DNA of 64,000 nt, taken from NCBI GenBank assembly GCA_014695195.1, contig JACJNW010000022.1, forward strand, positions 62,001 through 126,000, in the 5' to 3' direction. Shown piece after piece: positions 44,038 to 53,303 of the stretch. The notes below the pieces were generated by a model that worked only from the letters and a program-made list of their open reading frames with translations, did no database searches and was not told the origin of the DNA. The stretch's first letter is position 1. Each line of letters starts with the position of its first letter. Source of the DNA: Cyanobacteria bacterium FACHB-DQ100 (lineage in GTDB: Bacteria > Cyanobacteriota > Cyanobacteriia > Leptolyngbyales > Leptolyngbyaceae). The translations under genes were made by a program, and so were the position numbers.

Positions 44038-45159
44038 ATGACGCAGCGACCCACCCCGATTCGACCCCTTCGCAACCGCAAGCAATTATTAAGACGGCTC
44101 GGATGTTTGAGTAGTCTGGGGGTTTTTAGTAGTGGGATAACGCTGGCGCAAGCTGCTCCGACAACTTCGCTGCAGACAAGCGTGGCCGCTTCGCCTTCTC
44201 CGGTCGTTGTTGCGCCCACGGCTGCGGACTTAACGCCGACTGCATCGGCATCATCGCCTACCACTCCTGCACCCGCCGCTCCGGAAAAAGAAGCTCCTGA
44301 TCCGACACCACCCGTTGAAATCGAAATCCCAGAGTCTTCTCCTGTTTCGGAATCTCCCTTAGTCAAGCCGCAGGCTGCACCGGAGAATCCGGCACCTAAC
44401 TACGTGCCCCCTAGCTCGATCGTGATTGAAAAACGTGATTCCGCCCCCAAAGTAACGACGGTGAAGCCTAAAACGACTGGAATTGCCAACGCGGTTTCCA
44501 AAGCAATTTCTGGAGTGATTCGTCCGAAATTCAACCCGGCTCAGCCTGAAGCTGAAGCTGAAGCTGAAGCTCCTTCAACGGAAACTGCTTCAAGCTGGGC
44601 ACCACCTTCGATCGTACCACCCTCGTTTGTCCAAGATTACTTCAATCGCACGGTTCGTCCGCTCGGTCTTCCCGGTAACGGGGATGTCCGCTTACTCTTC
44701 CCGCTCTCGATTCCCAGTGCGATTACCTCTGTCTTTGGTTGGCGGGTTCACCCCATCACAGGCGATCAGCGACTGCACACGGGGACAGATTTGGGCGCAC
44801 CGATGGGAACTCCGGTATTAGCAGCACTCACCGGTCGCGTGATTATGGCGGATTTCTTTGGGGGATATGGGTTAGCGATCGCGCTAGAACACACAAATGG
44901 ATCGCAGCAAACGCTATATGCTCACTTGTCAGAAATCTTCGTGAAGCCCGGAGATGTCGTGAAGCAAGGAACCGTAATTGGTCGGGTCGGTAGCACCGGC
45001 AACTCGACGGGGCCTCACTTGCATTTTGAGTTCCGTCAGCAAACTCCAGAAGGCGGTTGGGTAGCTCAAGATGCAGGAGCCTCGCTAGAACAGTCAGTCG
45101 CGCAGCTCGTTAAGTCGATGCAGGTGACACAACAGAATCCGCAAAATCCAGGTTCTTAG
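44038..45159 (+). CDS. M23 family metallopeptidase (LytM/NlpD-type)
   Basis: A 373-residue exported peptidoglycan peptidase. Basic N-terminus with hydrophobic stretch (CLSSLGVFSSGITLAQAAP) as signal peptide, then about 150 residues of Pro/Ala/Ser/Glu-rich low complexity including an EAEAEAEA repeat, then the M23 domain (about 225-345). Zinc ligands: HTGTDLGA (H..D), YAHLS and HLHFE. The ATG at 44038 is preceded by GAGAGGA; in-frame starts at 44002 and 43954 lack one. Cuts or binds peptidoglycan in the periplasm, possibly as a regulator of amidases. Confidence 0.9.
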   Translation: MTQRPTPIRPLRNRKQLLRRLGCLSSLGVFSSGITLAQAAPTTSLQTSVAASPSPVVVAPTAADLTPTASASSPTTPAPAAPEKEAPDPTPPVEIEIPESSPVSESPLVKPQAAPENPAPNYVPPSSIVIEKRDSAPKVTTVKPKTTGIANAVSKAISGVIRPKFNPAQPEAEAEAEAPSTETASSWAPPSIVPPSFVQDYFNRTVRPLGLPGNGDVRLLFPLSIPSAITSVFGWRVHPITGDQRLHTGTDLGAPMGTPVLAALTGRVIMADFFGGYGLAIALEHTNGSQQTLYAHLSEIFVKPGDVVKQGTVIGRVGSTGNSTGPHLHFEFRQQTPEGGWVAQDAGASLEQSVAQLVKSMQVTQQNPQNPGS

Positions 45160-45162
45160 TTG

Positions 45163-45184
45163 AAAAAAGCCCCACGCAGGGGCT
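45163..45184 (-). terminator. Intrinsic terminator for the leftward small membrane peptide gene
   Basis: 6-bp stem AGCCCC/GGGGCT with a 5-base loop; read leftward it is followed by TTTTTT. Rightward there is no T run, so it does not suit the M23 gene. Confidence 0.78.
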
Positions 45185-45196
45185 AGAAGAAGTTGT

Positions 45197-45225
45197 TGAC
45201 CTCACAATCTAACAGTGTGGGGTCA
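45197..45225 (-). other. Stem-loop right after the small peptide stop codon
   Basis: TGACCTCACA ... TGTGGGGTCA forms a 10-bp stem (one G-T pair) that starts within the stop codon of the gene at 45223-45366. With the terminator just beyond, it makes a structured 3' end for that short transcript. Confidence 0.6.
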
Positions 45226-45366
45226 CATTTTTTTACCAATCAACCAGAGAAGTCCAGCATCAATGAAGGTGAAGGGACTGTCCAAGGTTCCAGCAAGAAG
45301 GCTGAGAAAAAGGAAATAACTAAGCGAAGCGACTGCGACGAATTTAATTAAAACGAAGGTTGCCAT
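45223..45366 (-). CDS. Small membrane peptide (47 residues)
   Basis: MATFVLIKFVAVASLSYFLF, then a second hydrophobic part (LSLLAGTLDSPFTFIDAGLL) and WLIGKKM. It would be a one- or two-helix membrane peptide. Support: an ATG, typical peptide composition, position in a 467-base gap whose only terminator points leftward, and structured RNA at its 3' end. There is no clear ribosome binding site. No family known to me. Confidence 0.5.
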   Translation of the reverse strand: MATFVLIKFVAVASLSYFLFLSLLAGTLDSPFTFIDAGLLWLIGKKM

Positions 45367-45626
45367 AGCAGTTGAAGAGAAAACTAGGTGGATGTAGAAT
45401 AATGCGTCTAAGTTATTTTTTGGCTAAGCCTTAACAGAATAGATCAAAGCTTATAAGTTTTATAAAGATACAACACATTTTAATAATTATCACTGAGCAA
45501 TTCCTCTTACTCAGTTCTGAGAAGTTGAATAGATAGCTTCTAGCTAAAGACATACCGCAGACGAAGCCACAAAACCGGAAGCTGCAAAAATTCGCAACGA
45601 TCGTAAAACTTTTCCGAACCCTAGCA

Positions 45627-48095
45627 CTAAGTTAAAATCGCGCCGCCCATGAGTCTCCGGTAGCGATAGTCAAGTTCGGCTTTCATGGCGTTCCACCGCT
45701 CGATCATTGGGTCTTTCTGTATAGTTCTTTCTGCTGCATCTCGCGCCATTTCCAGCACTTCTTGATCTTCAACTAAACTTGCTAGCGCAAAATCTGGTAA
45801 GCCCGATTGCCGTGTTCCAAGCACCGCACCCGGCCCTCGAAATCGCATGTCCATCTCAGAGATGAAGAAGCCATCTTGCGACTGTTCGAGAACTTTTAAT
45901 CGCTGTCGTGCAGTTTCGCTCTTGGAACTGCTCATCAGCAAGCAGAACGACTGCGAGCCGCCGCGTCCGACTCGACCCCGAAGTTGATGCAGTTGTGAGA
46001 GTCCAAACCGCTCTGCGTGTTCGATCATCATCACAGTGGCATTCGGAACATCGACCCCAACTTCGACAACCGTAGTGGATACAAGAATTTGAGTTTTGTT
46101 GTCACGAAACTCGGTGATAGCTTCGTCTTTTTCGGCAGAAGTCATGCGACCGTGGAGTAACCCGACATTGAAATCTGGGAAGATATCATCTCTGAGGTGT
46201 TGGTGTTCGTCGATCGCAGACTTGAGATCCAATTTCTCCGACTCTTCGACCAGAGGCAAGACGATGTAAATTTGTCGTCCTTGAGCAATTTCGCGCTTCA
46301 TCAGGTCATACGCCTGTTGACGATCGCGCCCAGCTAGTACGGTTGTTTGAATCGGTTTGCGTCCGGGTGGCAGTTCATCGATCTGGCTCACGTCTAAATC
46401 TCCATGCAGCGTTAGCGCCAGAGTGCGCGGAATCGGCGTTGCGGTCATGGTGAGGACGTGGGGATGTTCGCCCTTTTGCTGAAGTCGGGCGCGCTGTTCG
46501 ACTCCAAAGCGGTGCTGCTCATCGATCACCACCAAGCCTAAGCGATCGAAGCTGACCGTATCTTGAATTAGGGCATGGGTTCCAACCAGTAGCGGCAGTT
46601 CCCCGGTTTGTAACCCGTTGTGGATTTCGCGACGTTTGGCGGCTTTGGTTGATCCCGTCAGCAGTTCGACCGGGAGATGCAGTTGATTAAACCAGCCGAC
46701 CAATTTGCGGTAGTGCTGTTCTGCAAGCACCTCGGTCGGAGCCATAAACGCAGCTTGATAGCCCGATTGAATTGCTGCCAGAATCGTGATGACAGCGACA
46801 ACGGTTTTTCCGGATCCAACATCGCCTTGGACTAAGCGATTCATCGGGATCGGTCTTTGCAGATCGTTGAGAATATCGTTGACCACTCGTTCCTGAGCAT
46901 TGGTCAGTTCAAACGGTAGCAGTTTGTGAAAATCGTCGATTAGTTTTCCAGTTGATGCAAGAACGGCACTGGCTTGAGTTTGTCGTTGTTCGTATCGACG
47001 TTTGAGCAAACCCAGTTGGAGATAAAAGAATTCATCAAAGACTAACCGACGACGCGCCAACTCCAGCGCATCAGAATCAGCGGGAAAGTGAATATTTGCG
47101 ATCGCCTCTTGAATTCCAGTCAAGTTATATTCAGTTAACAGTCCTTTGGGGATCGGTTCATGCAAATTCACGATCGCAGGCAGAGAAGCCGTCACCGCTC
47201 GACGCACTAAATCGGCTCCAACTCCTTCGGTTAGGGGATAAACCGGAACAATCCGCCCCACCGTCGGAGAAGTGAGGGAATCTCCAGAATCATCGAGCAC
47301 TTCGATATCGGGGTCTTCGAGACTGACTCCGAATTTTGTTTGCTTGACTAATCCGGAGGCTGCGATCGAGGCTCCTTTTGGATAAAGCCGTTTTTGCTGT
47401 TCTTGCCATCCACGGCTGGCGAACCGACTGCCCATATAAAAGCGGCTAATCTTCATCTGTCCGCTTGAGTCTTGAATCGTCAACTCTAAAATCGTAAGTT
47501 TGCTGTTTCGCGGACTGGTGAAGCAGTTGCAGTTTTTGACCGTAGCAACGATCGTCACCGTTTCCCCGACTTCAAGTTCGCGGATATGCACTTGGCGGGC
47601 GTAGTCGATGTAGTCGCGTGGGTAGTAGTACAAGACATCCCGAACATAATAGAGTCCGAGTTTGGCAAGTTTTTCAGCGCTTTTCGAGCCAATCCCGGCG
47701 AGATAAGTCACCGCTTGCGTCAGCGGAATATCGCGAGTCGGGGTTTCTGGAGTGGGAGCAACAGAAACCACAGCAGGACGCGGAGCAGCTTTCTTTTCCT
47801 CAGTTTTAGGTGCCAACTTTTCGGCTACCTTCTCTTCAAATTTTTTAACTTGGTAAAGAAAGCGACGAGTCTCAGCGACGAGATGCTGACGCTGTGAGAA
47901 TTCAAGTTCTGGATATTTGGCGTATTGACTCGCGATCGAGCGACACCGTTCTTTTTCCGATTTGGGCAGTTCGTTAGTCGATTCGCTCAGAATCAGATGC
48001 AAAAATTCGCTGAAGCGGTACTGGTTCCCCTCCAGATCATTAAATCCGCGATCGGCTTCCACCGATAGCGCCTTTTGTAACCGTACCAAATCCAT
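45627..48095 (-). CDS. recG: ATP-dependent DNA helicase RecG
   Basis: An 822-residue helicase that reverses stalled replication forks and branch-migrates Holliday junctions. The N-terminal wedge (OB-fold, about 150-260) is preceded by about 130 residues of cyanobacterial extension. Helicase motifs: GDVGSGKTVVA (Walker A), DEQHRFG (motif II, DEQH), MTATPIPRTL (III), STTVVEVGVDVPNAT (V), QLRGRVGRG (VI), and a C-terminal TRG-like region. Longer than E. coli RecG (about 690) because of the N-terminal extension. Third gene of a leftward operon after a lipoprotein and a NUDIX gene, spaced by 24 bases. Confidence 0.96.
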   Translation of the reverse strand: MDLVRLQKALSVEADRGFNDLEGNQYRFSEFLHLILSESTNELPKSEKERCRSIASQYAKYPELEFSQRQHLVAETRRFLYQVKKFEEKVAEKLAPKTEEKKAAPRPAVVSVAPTPETPTRDIPLTQAVTYLAGIGSKSAEKLAKLGLYYVRDVLYYYPRDYIDYARQVHIRELEVGETVTIVATVKNCNCFTSPRNSKLTILELTIQDSSGQMKISRFYMGSRFASRGWQEQQKRLYPKGASIAASGLVKQTKFGVSLEDPDIEVLDDSGDSLTSPTVGRIVPVYPLTEGVGADLVRRAVTASLPAIVNLHEPIPKGLLTEYNLTGIQEAIANIHFPADSDALELARRRLVFDEFFYLQLGLLKRRYEQRQTQASAVLASTGKLIDDFHKLLPFELTNAQERVVNDILNDLQRPIPMNRLVQGDVGSGKTVVAVITILAAIQSGYQAAFMAPTEVLAEQHYRKLVGWFNQLHLPVELLTGSTKAAKRREIHNGLQTGELPLLVGTHALIQDTVSFDRLGLVVIDEQHRFGVEQRARLQQKGEHPHVLTMTATPIPRTLALTLHGDLDVSQIDELPPGRKPIQTTVLAGRDRQQAYDLMKREIAQGRQIYIVLPLVEESEKLDLKSAIDEHQHLRDDIFPDFNVGLLHGRMTSAEKDEAITEFRDNKTQILVSTTVVEVGVDVPNATVMMIEHAERFGLSQLHQLRGRVGRGGSQSFCLLMSSSKSETARQRLKVLEQSQDGFFISEMDMRFRGPGAVLGTRQSGLPDFALASLVEDQEVLEMARDAAERTIQKDPMIERWNAMKAELDYRYRRLMGGAILT

Positions 48096-48119
48096 AAAAC
48101 TCAGTCAGGTGAAGCGATC

Positions 48120-48542
48120 TCACCCGTTTTTCTTGATGAAGTCTAGCAAAATTCGCTGATGAATTGCGCCGAGCGGTCGAATCTGGCTTGCTCGATCGCT
48201 AAATCGCTCCCCTTGCTCAATTTGCGAGCGCGTAAATAATCCCAAATCCCACCCTTCTAATAAAGTAAGTTCATTGATCCCCACCGTCAGAGGAGCCGCA
48301 AAAACATGACGAAGGGCGCGATCGTCTTCGTAAACGCCAAATTTGACCGCATTCGGCGGTGAATAGCAAATTTCCTCTTGTAGCTCACGCACCAATGCGA
48401 CCTCCGGAGATTCATCTGCTTCGATATGCCCACCGAATAAGCCCCAATGCCCCGGATACGCAATGTTTGGAACGTTATCGCGCAACTGTAAGAGAAACTG
48501 ATCCTGCTGATAGAGGATTGCAATTGCGACTTCTGGCTTCAT
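48120..48542 (-). CDS. NUDIX hydrolase
   Basis: A 140-residue protein. The Nudix box GLFGGHIEADESPEVALVRE followed by LQEEICY supplies the metal ligands. No family subtype identified; substrate unknown. Its start overlaps the stop of the upstream lipoprotein gene by 4 bases (ATGA at 48539-48542) and recG follows 24 bases after its stop, so the three are probably one transcription unit. Confidence 0.88.
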   Translation of the reverse strand: MKPEVAIAILYQQDQFLLQLRDNVPNIAYPGHWGLFGGHIEADESPEVALVRELQEEICYSPPNAVKFGVYEDDRALRHVFAAPLTVGINELTLLEGWDLGLFTRSQIEQGERFSDRASQIRPLGAIHQRILLDFIKKNG

Positions 48543-48922
48543 TGCTGCTCAATGTAAAGGGCGCTTTGATCCTGTCCAGCTAAATCGATTTTCTGCAAGC
48601 GTACCTTGCCTTGAACGCTCACTTGGCTTCCTGTTGCGGGAACTAGCTGACCGGTCACAATCCAAATGCTTCCAGTATCGTCTTGCACTTCATACGCCCG
48701 CTGCCCGCCCATTAACGGCGCTTGCGCTTTGATCTTGCCTTCAACCTGCACCGTACGATCGCGCTTTGAACCCAGATCGCGCACCTTCACCCGCTCCCCA
48801 GCCTGCACCAGCGACAGCACGTTATTTGAGGCCACAGGTAAATCCGGAGAAGCACTACAGCCGATCGCGAAACACGACAACCCCAACCCAACTGCCACTA
48901 ACCCAACGTTTGAGAACCGCAT
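48539..48922 (-). CDS. Small lipoprotein with an OB-fold-like domain
   Basis: A 127-residue protein. Signal peptide with lipobox SCFAIGCSA (Cys about 22). The mature part, about 40-125, reads VEGKIKAQAPLMGGQRAYEV and DDTGSIWIVTGQLVP ... VSVQGKVRLQKI, a pattern like bacterial OB-fold (nucleic-acid-binding-type or tOB) domains. Periplasmic, membrane-tethered; ligand unknown. First gene of the operon with NUDIX and recG; the link between a lipoprotein and recG is probably only positional. Confidence 0.75.
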   Translation of the reverse strand: MRFSNVGLVAVGLGLSCFAIGCSASPDLPVASNNVLSLVQAGERVKVRDLGSKRDRTVQVEGKIKAQAPLMGGQRAYEVQDDTGSIWIVTGQLVPATGSQVSVQGKVRLQKIDLAGQDQSALYIEQQ

Positions 48923-49117
48923 ACCTTTAGCCTCAGCACATCGTCAAAATCCGTTGCAGTTCACGCAACACGGCGCGAATCTGCCAAACTATAAAAGTCA
49001 ATCTTCAAGAATGCAAAAGATTGCGCCCAACAACCGGAAAAATTCATCAATCTTGGTTCACATTTTGAACGATCTTTTCCGGTTTGGCTGACTAAATTTT
49101 GCATCGAATTAGTTCCT

Positions 49118-49993
49118 ATGTCTTCGATCGCCCAACTCCTCGACGGAAAAGCGCTTGCCCAGAAAATGCAAGCCGCACTAACCGAAAAAGTTCAAGCCCT
49201 GACTGCTAAAAATGGTCGCCCTCCCGGTCTCGCTGTCCTGATGGTCGGGGACAATCCAGCCAGCGCAGCTTATGTCCGCAACAAAGAGAAAGCTTGCGCC
49301 GCCGTTGGCATCGCCTCTTACGGCAAACATTTTTCCACCGAAACCACCCAAGCCGAACTTGCTGAGACGATCGCTCAATTAAACGAAGACGATCGCGTCG
49401 ATGGCATTCTCGTGCAGCTCCCCTTACCGGAGCACCTAGATAGCGTTGCACTTTTAAACCAAATTCATCCCGATAAAGACGCAGACGGCTTACACCCGAC
49501 CAATTTAGGGCGCTTAGTCCGAACAGAACCCGGATTGAGAAGCTGTACGCCCTACGGTGTGATGCGACTTTTAGAAGAATACAAGCTTGATCCCAGCGGA
49601 AAAAAAGCCGTCGTCGTCGGCCGCAGTATCCTTGTCGGCAAGCCGATCGCGCTGATGCTGCTCGATGCCAATGCCACGGTGACGATCGCTCACTCTCGCA
49701 CCCCTGATCTCGCAGAAGTCACCCGCAGCGCCGATATTCTCGTTGCCGCCGTGGGCCGTCCGAATTTAATCACAGCAGACATGGTAAAACCTGGCGCGAT
49801 CGTGGTGGATGTTGGAATTAACCGAATCACCGATGACACGGGAAAAAGTCGCCTCGTCGGAGATGTAGATTTTAATGCCGTCCAGTCGGTTGCGAGCTAC
49901 CTTACCCCCGTTCCCGGTGGAGTTGGTGCGATGACTGTGACCATGCTGTTGCACAATACAGTATGGAGCTATGAACAACGCTTCCAACATTAA
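49118..49993 (+). CDS. folD: Methylenetetrahydrofolate dehydrogenase / methenyltetrahydrofolate cyclohydrolase
   Basis: A 291-residue bifunctional cytosolic enzyme that interconverts 5,10-methylene- and 10-formyl-tetrahydrofolate with NADP+. Motifs: [18 protein letters not shown] (catalytic Lys and Tyr region), [36 protein letters not shown] (cofactor) and [15 protein letters not shown]. Length typical. crtE starts 48 bases after its stop codon on the same strand, and probably shares its transcript. Confidence 0.97.
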   Translation: MSSIAQLLDGKALAQKMQAALTEKVQALTAKNGRPPGLAVLMVGDNPASAAYVRNKEKACAAVGIASYGKHFSTETTQAELAETIAQLNEDDRVDGILVQLPLPEHLDSVALLNQIHPDKDADGLHPTNLGRLVRTEPGLRSCTPYGVMRLLEEYKLDPSGKKAVVVGRSILVGKPIALMLLDANATVTIAHSRTPDLAEVTRSADILVAAVGRPNLITADMVKPGAIVVDVGINRITDDTGKSRLVGDVDFNAVQSVASYLTPVPGGVGAMTVTMLLHNTVWSYEQRFQH

Positions 49994-50040
49994 GCTAACT
50001 TTACAAGAATCGCGTAGTGGAAACGAAGGAGGATATCGGA

Positions 50041-50964
50041 ATGGTCGTGACAGGACAAACGCACTCAAATCAAGCCTCCCAATTTGATTTGAAAGGCTAT
50101 CTCGCGGTAAGACAGCAGCAAGTTGAAACCGCCCTCGATCGAGCATTTCCGGTGGTCTATCCCGACAAAATCTATGAAGCGATGCGCTATTCGCTCTTCG
50201 CAGGCGGGAAAAGATTGCGTCCGGTGCTTTGTCTTGCCACCTGTGATCTGCTCGGCGGTACGACTGACATGGCAATGCCGACCGCCTGCGCTCTGGAAAT
50301 GATTCACACAATGTCGCTAATCCATGATGATCTGCCCGCAATGGATAACGACGATTACCGACGCGGGAAACTCACCAATCACAAGGTCTTTGGGGAAGCA
50401 GTAGCGATTCTTGCCGGAGATGGCTTGTTAGCGTATGCGTTTGAACATATTGTTGAGGAAACGAAAAATGTACCGAGCGATCGCCTGATCAAAGTAGTGT
50501 CTCGTTTGGGTCGGGCAGTCGGAGCCGCTGGGCTGGTTGGCGGTCAAGTCGTGGATCTTGACTGCGAAGGCAAGAAAGATGTCAGTCTCGATACGCTGAA
50601 TTTCATTCACACCCACAAAACAGCGGCACTGCTTGAAGCTTCGGTCGTGAGCGGTGGCATTCTGGCGGGTGGTTCAGATTCAGATATTCAGCGATTGTCG
50701 CGCTACGCTCAGGCGATCGGACTGGCATTCCAAATTGTCGATGACTTACTCGATATCACCTCCACGCAAGAAGAACTCGGCAAGAGTATCGGCAAGGATA
50801 TGAATGTTGAGAAAGCTACCTATCCGCGCCTTCTAGGAATGGAAGAATCGCGCCGTCAAGCGGAACAACTGGTCGAAAGCGCGAAAGCCGAAGTCGCGGG
50901 ATTTGGTGAAGTGGCATTCCCGTTAATGGCGATCGCAGAATACATTACCGCCCGCAAAAACTAA
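50041..50964 (+). CDS. crtE: Geranylgeranyl diphosphate synthase
   Basis: A 307-residue prenyltransferase that makes C20-diphosphate for carotenoids, chlorophyll phytyl and quinone side chains. First Asp-rich motif [10 protein letters not shown] (DDXXXXD type) and second [15 protein letters not shown] before the first motif binds isopentenyl diphosphate. The DDX4D form is typical of the larger GGPP/GPP family in bacteria and plants. GGAGG lies just before the ATG at 50041; the GTG at 50017 lies upstream of that site. A PAP2-like gene follows after a repeat. Confidence 0.95.
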   Translation: MVVTGQTHSNQASQFDLKGYLAVRQQQVETALDRAFPVVYPDKIYEAMRYSLFAGGKRLRPVLCLATCDLLGGTTDMAMPTACALEMIHTMSLIHDDLPAMDNDDYRRGKLTNHKVFGEAVAILAGDGLLAYAFEHIVEETKNVPSDRLIKVVSRLGRAVGAAGLVGGQVVDLDCEGKKDVSLDTLNFIHTHKTAALLEASVVSGGILAGGSDSDIQRLSRYAQAIGLAFQIVDDLLDITSTQEELGKSIGKDMNVEKATYPRLLGMEESRRQAEQLVESAKAEVAGFGEVAFPLMAIAEYITARKN

Positions 50965-50970
50965 ATGGAA

Positions 50971-51030
50971 AGTAGGGAGTAGAGAATGTTCTACCCCCTA
51001 CTCCCTATCCCCTACTCCCCACCTACCTCT
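50971..51030. repeat. TACTCCC-type repetitive tract
   Basis: AGTAGGGAGTAGAG, a short spacer, then CTACCCCCTACTCCCTATCC and CCTACTCCCCACCTACC: an imperfect palindrome next to degenerate heptamer-like TACTCCC units. A close relative is at 59404-59478 and a faint one near 6070. Such short tandemly repeated C/T-rich tracts are common between genes in cyanobacteria. Confidence 0.8.
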
Positions 51031-51045
51031 CTACCTCATAAACGA

Positions 51046-51546
51046 ATGCAGGACTTTGGTCACATTATCGATAACAGAGTGCTGCTCCTAGCCCTCATCG
51101 CCTGTTTGATTGCCCAAGCCACGAAGCTAGTGGTTGAATTGATTGTGCATCGCAAAGTCAATTTTCGCGTTCTTGTCGAGACAGGCGGAATGCCCAGTTC
51201 CCATTCGGCACTGGTGACTGCACTAGCAACTGGAGTCGGCATCACTGACGGTTGGGACAGCACCCAATTTGCGATCGCCACAGTAGTTGCCTTTATTGTT
51301 ATGTACGATTCCCAAGGCGTTCGGCAAGCAGCAGGCAAGCAAGCGAAAATTTTGAACCAAATTATCGATGAGTTTTTTACAGGCGATCATCATTTCAACG
51401 AAGCTCGCTTAAAAGAATTGCTCGGACATACCCCAGTTCAGGTGATCGTCGGCTCATTATTAGGAGTTGTGGTTTGTGTGGCGGGAGATTGGTGGCTGGG
51501 CGGCAATTGGCGATCTCTGTTTGGGCAGATTGCAGGCGTTCATTAG
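51046..51546 (+). CDS. Divergent PAP2 family membrane protein (DUF212)
   Basis: A 166-residue membrane protein with about four helices. VETGGMPSSHSALVTALATG is the conserved loop that resembles the PAP2 phosphatase PSxxSxH motif (PSSHS), and YDSQGVRQAAGKQAKILN the second half. Its substrate is unknown; related plant and bacterial proteins may dephosphorylate prenyl or lipid phosphates, which is plausible next to crtE but unproven. The ATG at 51046 follows the repeat tract; an earlier in-frame ATG is inside the repeat and is rejected. Confidence 0.88.
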   Translation: MQDFGHIIDNRVLLLALIACLIAQATKLVVELIVHRKVNFRVLVETGGMPSSHSALVTALATGVGITDGWDSTQFAIATVVAFIVMYDSQGVRQAAGKQAKILNQIIDEFFTGDHHFNEARLKELLGHTPVQVIVGSLLGVVVCVAGDWWLGGNWRSLFGQIAGVH

Positions 51547-51609
51547 TCTTTAGACTCAGGCTGACTGATATCTTCTGCGTTAACCCCAGAAAAGCGTTTA
51601 TATCAATCC

Positions 51610-52026
51610 ATGTCTCAGTCGATCGTCTACTCCGAAGACCGTGAAGTTCAACCGCAGCATTGCGATGTGCAAAATCACTTGAACAATGTGGTTTACGTAC
51701 AATGGATTCAGGACATTGCGATCGCTGCTTATCGGTCTAAGGGCTATTCCCGCGAATTCGATGAGAACAATCACATCATCTGGTTTGTTCGGCGGCACGA
51801 AATTGACTATTTATCGCCTGCATTTGTGGGAGATGTCGTTCGATTAACGACTTGGGTGGAGGGTGGTACGCTATCGACCTTTTTCCGACGAGTTGAATTT
51901 GTGCGGGTTTCAGATCAAAAAGCGCTGTGTCGATCGCTCACCGAGTGGTGCTACTTTGATGCCAAACGCAACCGACCTGCGAAAATTCCAAGCGAAATCA
52001 AAGCTGTTTTTCTTCCAGAATATTGA
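51610..52026 (+). CDS. Hotdog-fold acyl-CoA thioesterase (YbgC/FadM-like)
   Basis: A 138-residue hotdog-fold protein, CDVQNHLNNVVYVQWIQDIA is the catalytic helix loop (4HBT type), with the active-site Asp replaced by the DVQNHLNN arrangement, and then VRRHEIDYLSPAFVGDVV. Family members cleave acyl-CoA or acyl-ACP thioesters; 1,4-dihydroxy-2-naphthoyl-CoA thioesterase for phylloquinone is one possibility in cyanobacteria but I cannot confirm it. Same direction as crtE; no operon signature beyond a 63-base gap. Confidence 0.85.
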   Translation: MSQSIVYSEDREVQPQHCDVQNHLNNVVYVQWIQDIAIAAYRSKGYSREFDENNHIIWFVRRHEIDYLSPAFVGDVVRLTTWVEGGTLSTFFRRVEFVRVSDQKALCRSLTEWCYFDAKRNRPAKIPSEIKAVFLPEY

Positions 52027-52083
52027 CCTCTTCCGAACCGCTTCTCTCGATCGTGCAAAACTTGCTATCTGTCTGTTGAAGAG

Positions 52084-52578
52084 TTAGGTGCGGTGATGAT
52101 GGATAACATTGAAGGCTTCATCGTCCGAAGGTTCCTGAAAATACTTCGTAATCGCATCAAACTCAGTCTCACTCGTAAACGCTGAACCCTCAGGAAGTTC
52201 CTTGCTCCGCTCCCGTAACTGTCGCTTGCACAACTCGTCCGGCACATCGACGTAATGTAACTCATGATTGGCATTCGCAGCTTCAAACAACTCTCGAAAC
52301 CAAGCCCGCTGCGTTCTCGTGTTACCAGGAAAGTCAAGCACAACCGATAAACCCTGTGAGAGCAGAGCAGAAATATGCCCTGTAAGCACGCTTCGTAGCC
52401 TGGATGAATATTTCACGAAACCAGGAATGTCTGTTATTTCGCCTGGAAACAACTGATCCAGCCACTCATCCTGCACCATCAGAACGGCATTCTCTCGCCG
52501 CGCGATCTCCTTTGCAAGGGTAGATTTTCCCGCCGCCATCTTTCCACAAAAGAAGAAAAGCTTTCCTGACTGCTCCAT
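52084..52578 (-). CDS. P-loop kinase/ATPase of the AAA_33 type
   Basis: A 164-residue P-loop protein. Walker A CGKMAAGKSTLA (about 11-22), a Walker B-like LSVVLDFPG near 81-89, and a lid of Arg residues (CKRQLRERSKELPEG). The overall pattern is the zeta-toxin/gluconate-kinase-like AAA_33 family, small-molecule kinases of unknown substrate. No antitoxin-like gene is beside it, so a toxin role is not supported. Last of the leftward run from pdxJ, 22 bases after the preceding gene. Confidence 0.82.
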   Translation of the reverse strand: MEQSGKLFFFCGKMAAGKSTLAKEIARRENAVLMVQDEWLDQLFPGEITDIPGFVKYSSRLRSVLTGHISALLSQGLSVVLDFPGNTRTQRAWFRELFEAANANHELHYVDVPDELCKRQLRERSKELPEGSAFTSETEFDAITKYFQEPSDDEAFNVIHHHRT

Positions 52579-52600
52579 GTCCTTTGCCTCCTAAAACGTT

Positions 52601-53290
52601 TTACTGACCACTCATTCCAGGGTTAGTTTGAACCACCGGCGTGAGCAATGTCACTCGATCACTCCTCACCAGCATCGCCGCAAATCCGCGATCGTTTAAT
52701 CGCCGCAAAATTGCAGCCGCAGTCGCACGATCGTTGGTATGGATCGCTAGGAGATAAGGACGCTGCTCAAAGGAAGCCAGCCCAATATTTCGATTCAACA
52801 CTCGTTGAATTTGTGCAGCAACTTCAGGACGATTATTGTGATCGACAATCACAGCAAAACCCCCGCGCAAGCGTTGTGGATTAAAGGCTTGAGCAGGGGT
52901 TACGTCAGGTTGATCGACTTGTTGCGATCGGGGCGCTTCGGCTTGAGCAGCGATCGCCGCTCCGGGGGGAACTGCCACGAATGCTCTAACGCGAACTGTG
53001 TCATTGAGATAATTGACCCAAGATTGTGCCGTATCCGCATCTCGGTAGCCGCCAACTCGCGTAACGGTCTGACCGAGATAACTACAAACGGAGACTTCGG
53101 CAGTGCGAGAGACGACGCTACGAACACGGGCTTGGGATTCCGAAGTTGGGGTCACAATCAGAAGCAGGAATTCGTTCGATCGTGGCGCTCGGCAATTCGG
53201 GAGTTGGGCTTGAGCAGAAGAAATTCCGGTCAGCGTTAAAGCAAGTCCAGCGAGTCCTGTAAGAACCGATTGAAGCGTCGTCTGAGGCAT
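52601..53290 (-). CDS. Exported protein with SPOR-like repeats, unknown function
   Basis: A 229-residue protein with a signal peptide (LTGLAGLALTLTGISSAQAQ). The mature part contains two similar segments, about 45-100 (LIVTPTSESQARVRSVVSRT) and about 140-215 (FAVIVDHNNRPEVAAQIQRV, then LLAIHTNDRATAAAILRRLND), each with the beta-alpha-beta style of SPOR (peptidoglycan-binding) domains. A proline-containing linker lies between. Probably periplasmic. It sits 13 bases downstream of ycf54 on the same strand. Function unknown. Confidence 0.72.
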   Translation of the reverse strand: MPQTTLQSVLTGLAGLALTLTGISSAQAQLPNCRAPRSNEFLLLIVTPTSESQARVRSVVSRTAEVSVCSYLGQTVTRVGGYRDADTAQSWVNYLNDTVRVRAFVAVPPGAAIAAQAEAPRSQQVDQPDVTPAQAFNPQRLRGGFAVIVDHNNRPEVAAQIQRVLNRNIGLASFEQRPYLLAIHTNDRATAAAILRRLNDRGFAAMLVRSDRVTLLTPVVQTNPGMSGQ

Positions 53291-53303
53291 AGAAGTTTAG
53301 GAA

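Noticed and set aside
52084-52578. Zeta-type toxin
   Set aside because: The P-loop protein is in a run with pdxJ and ycf54, with no antitoxin-like gene next to it.
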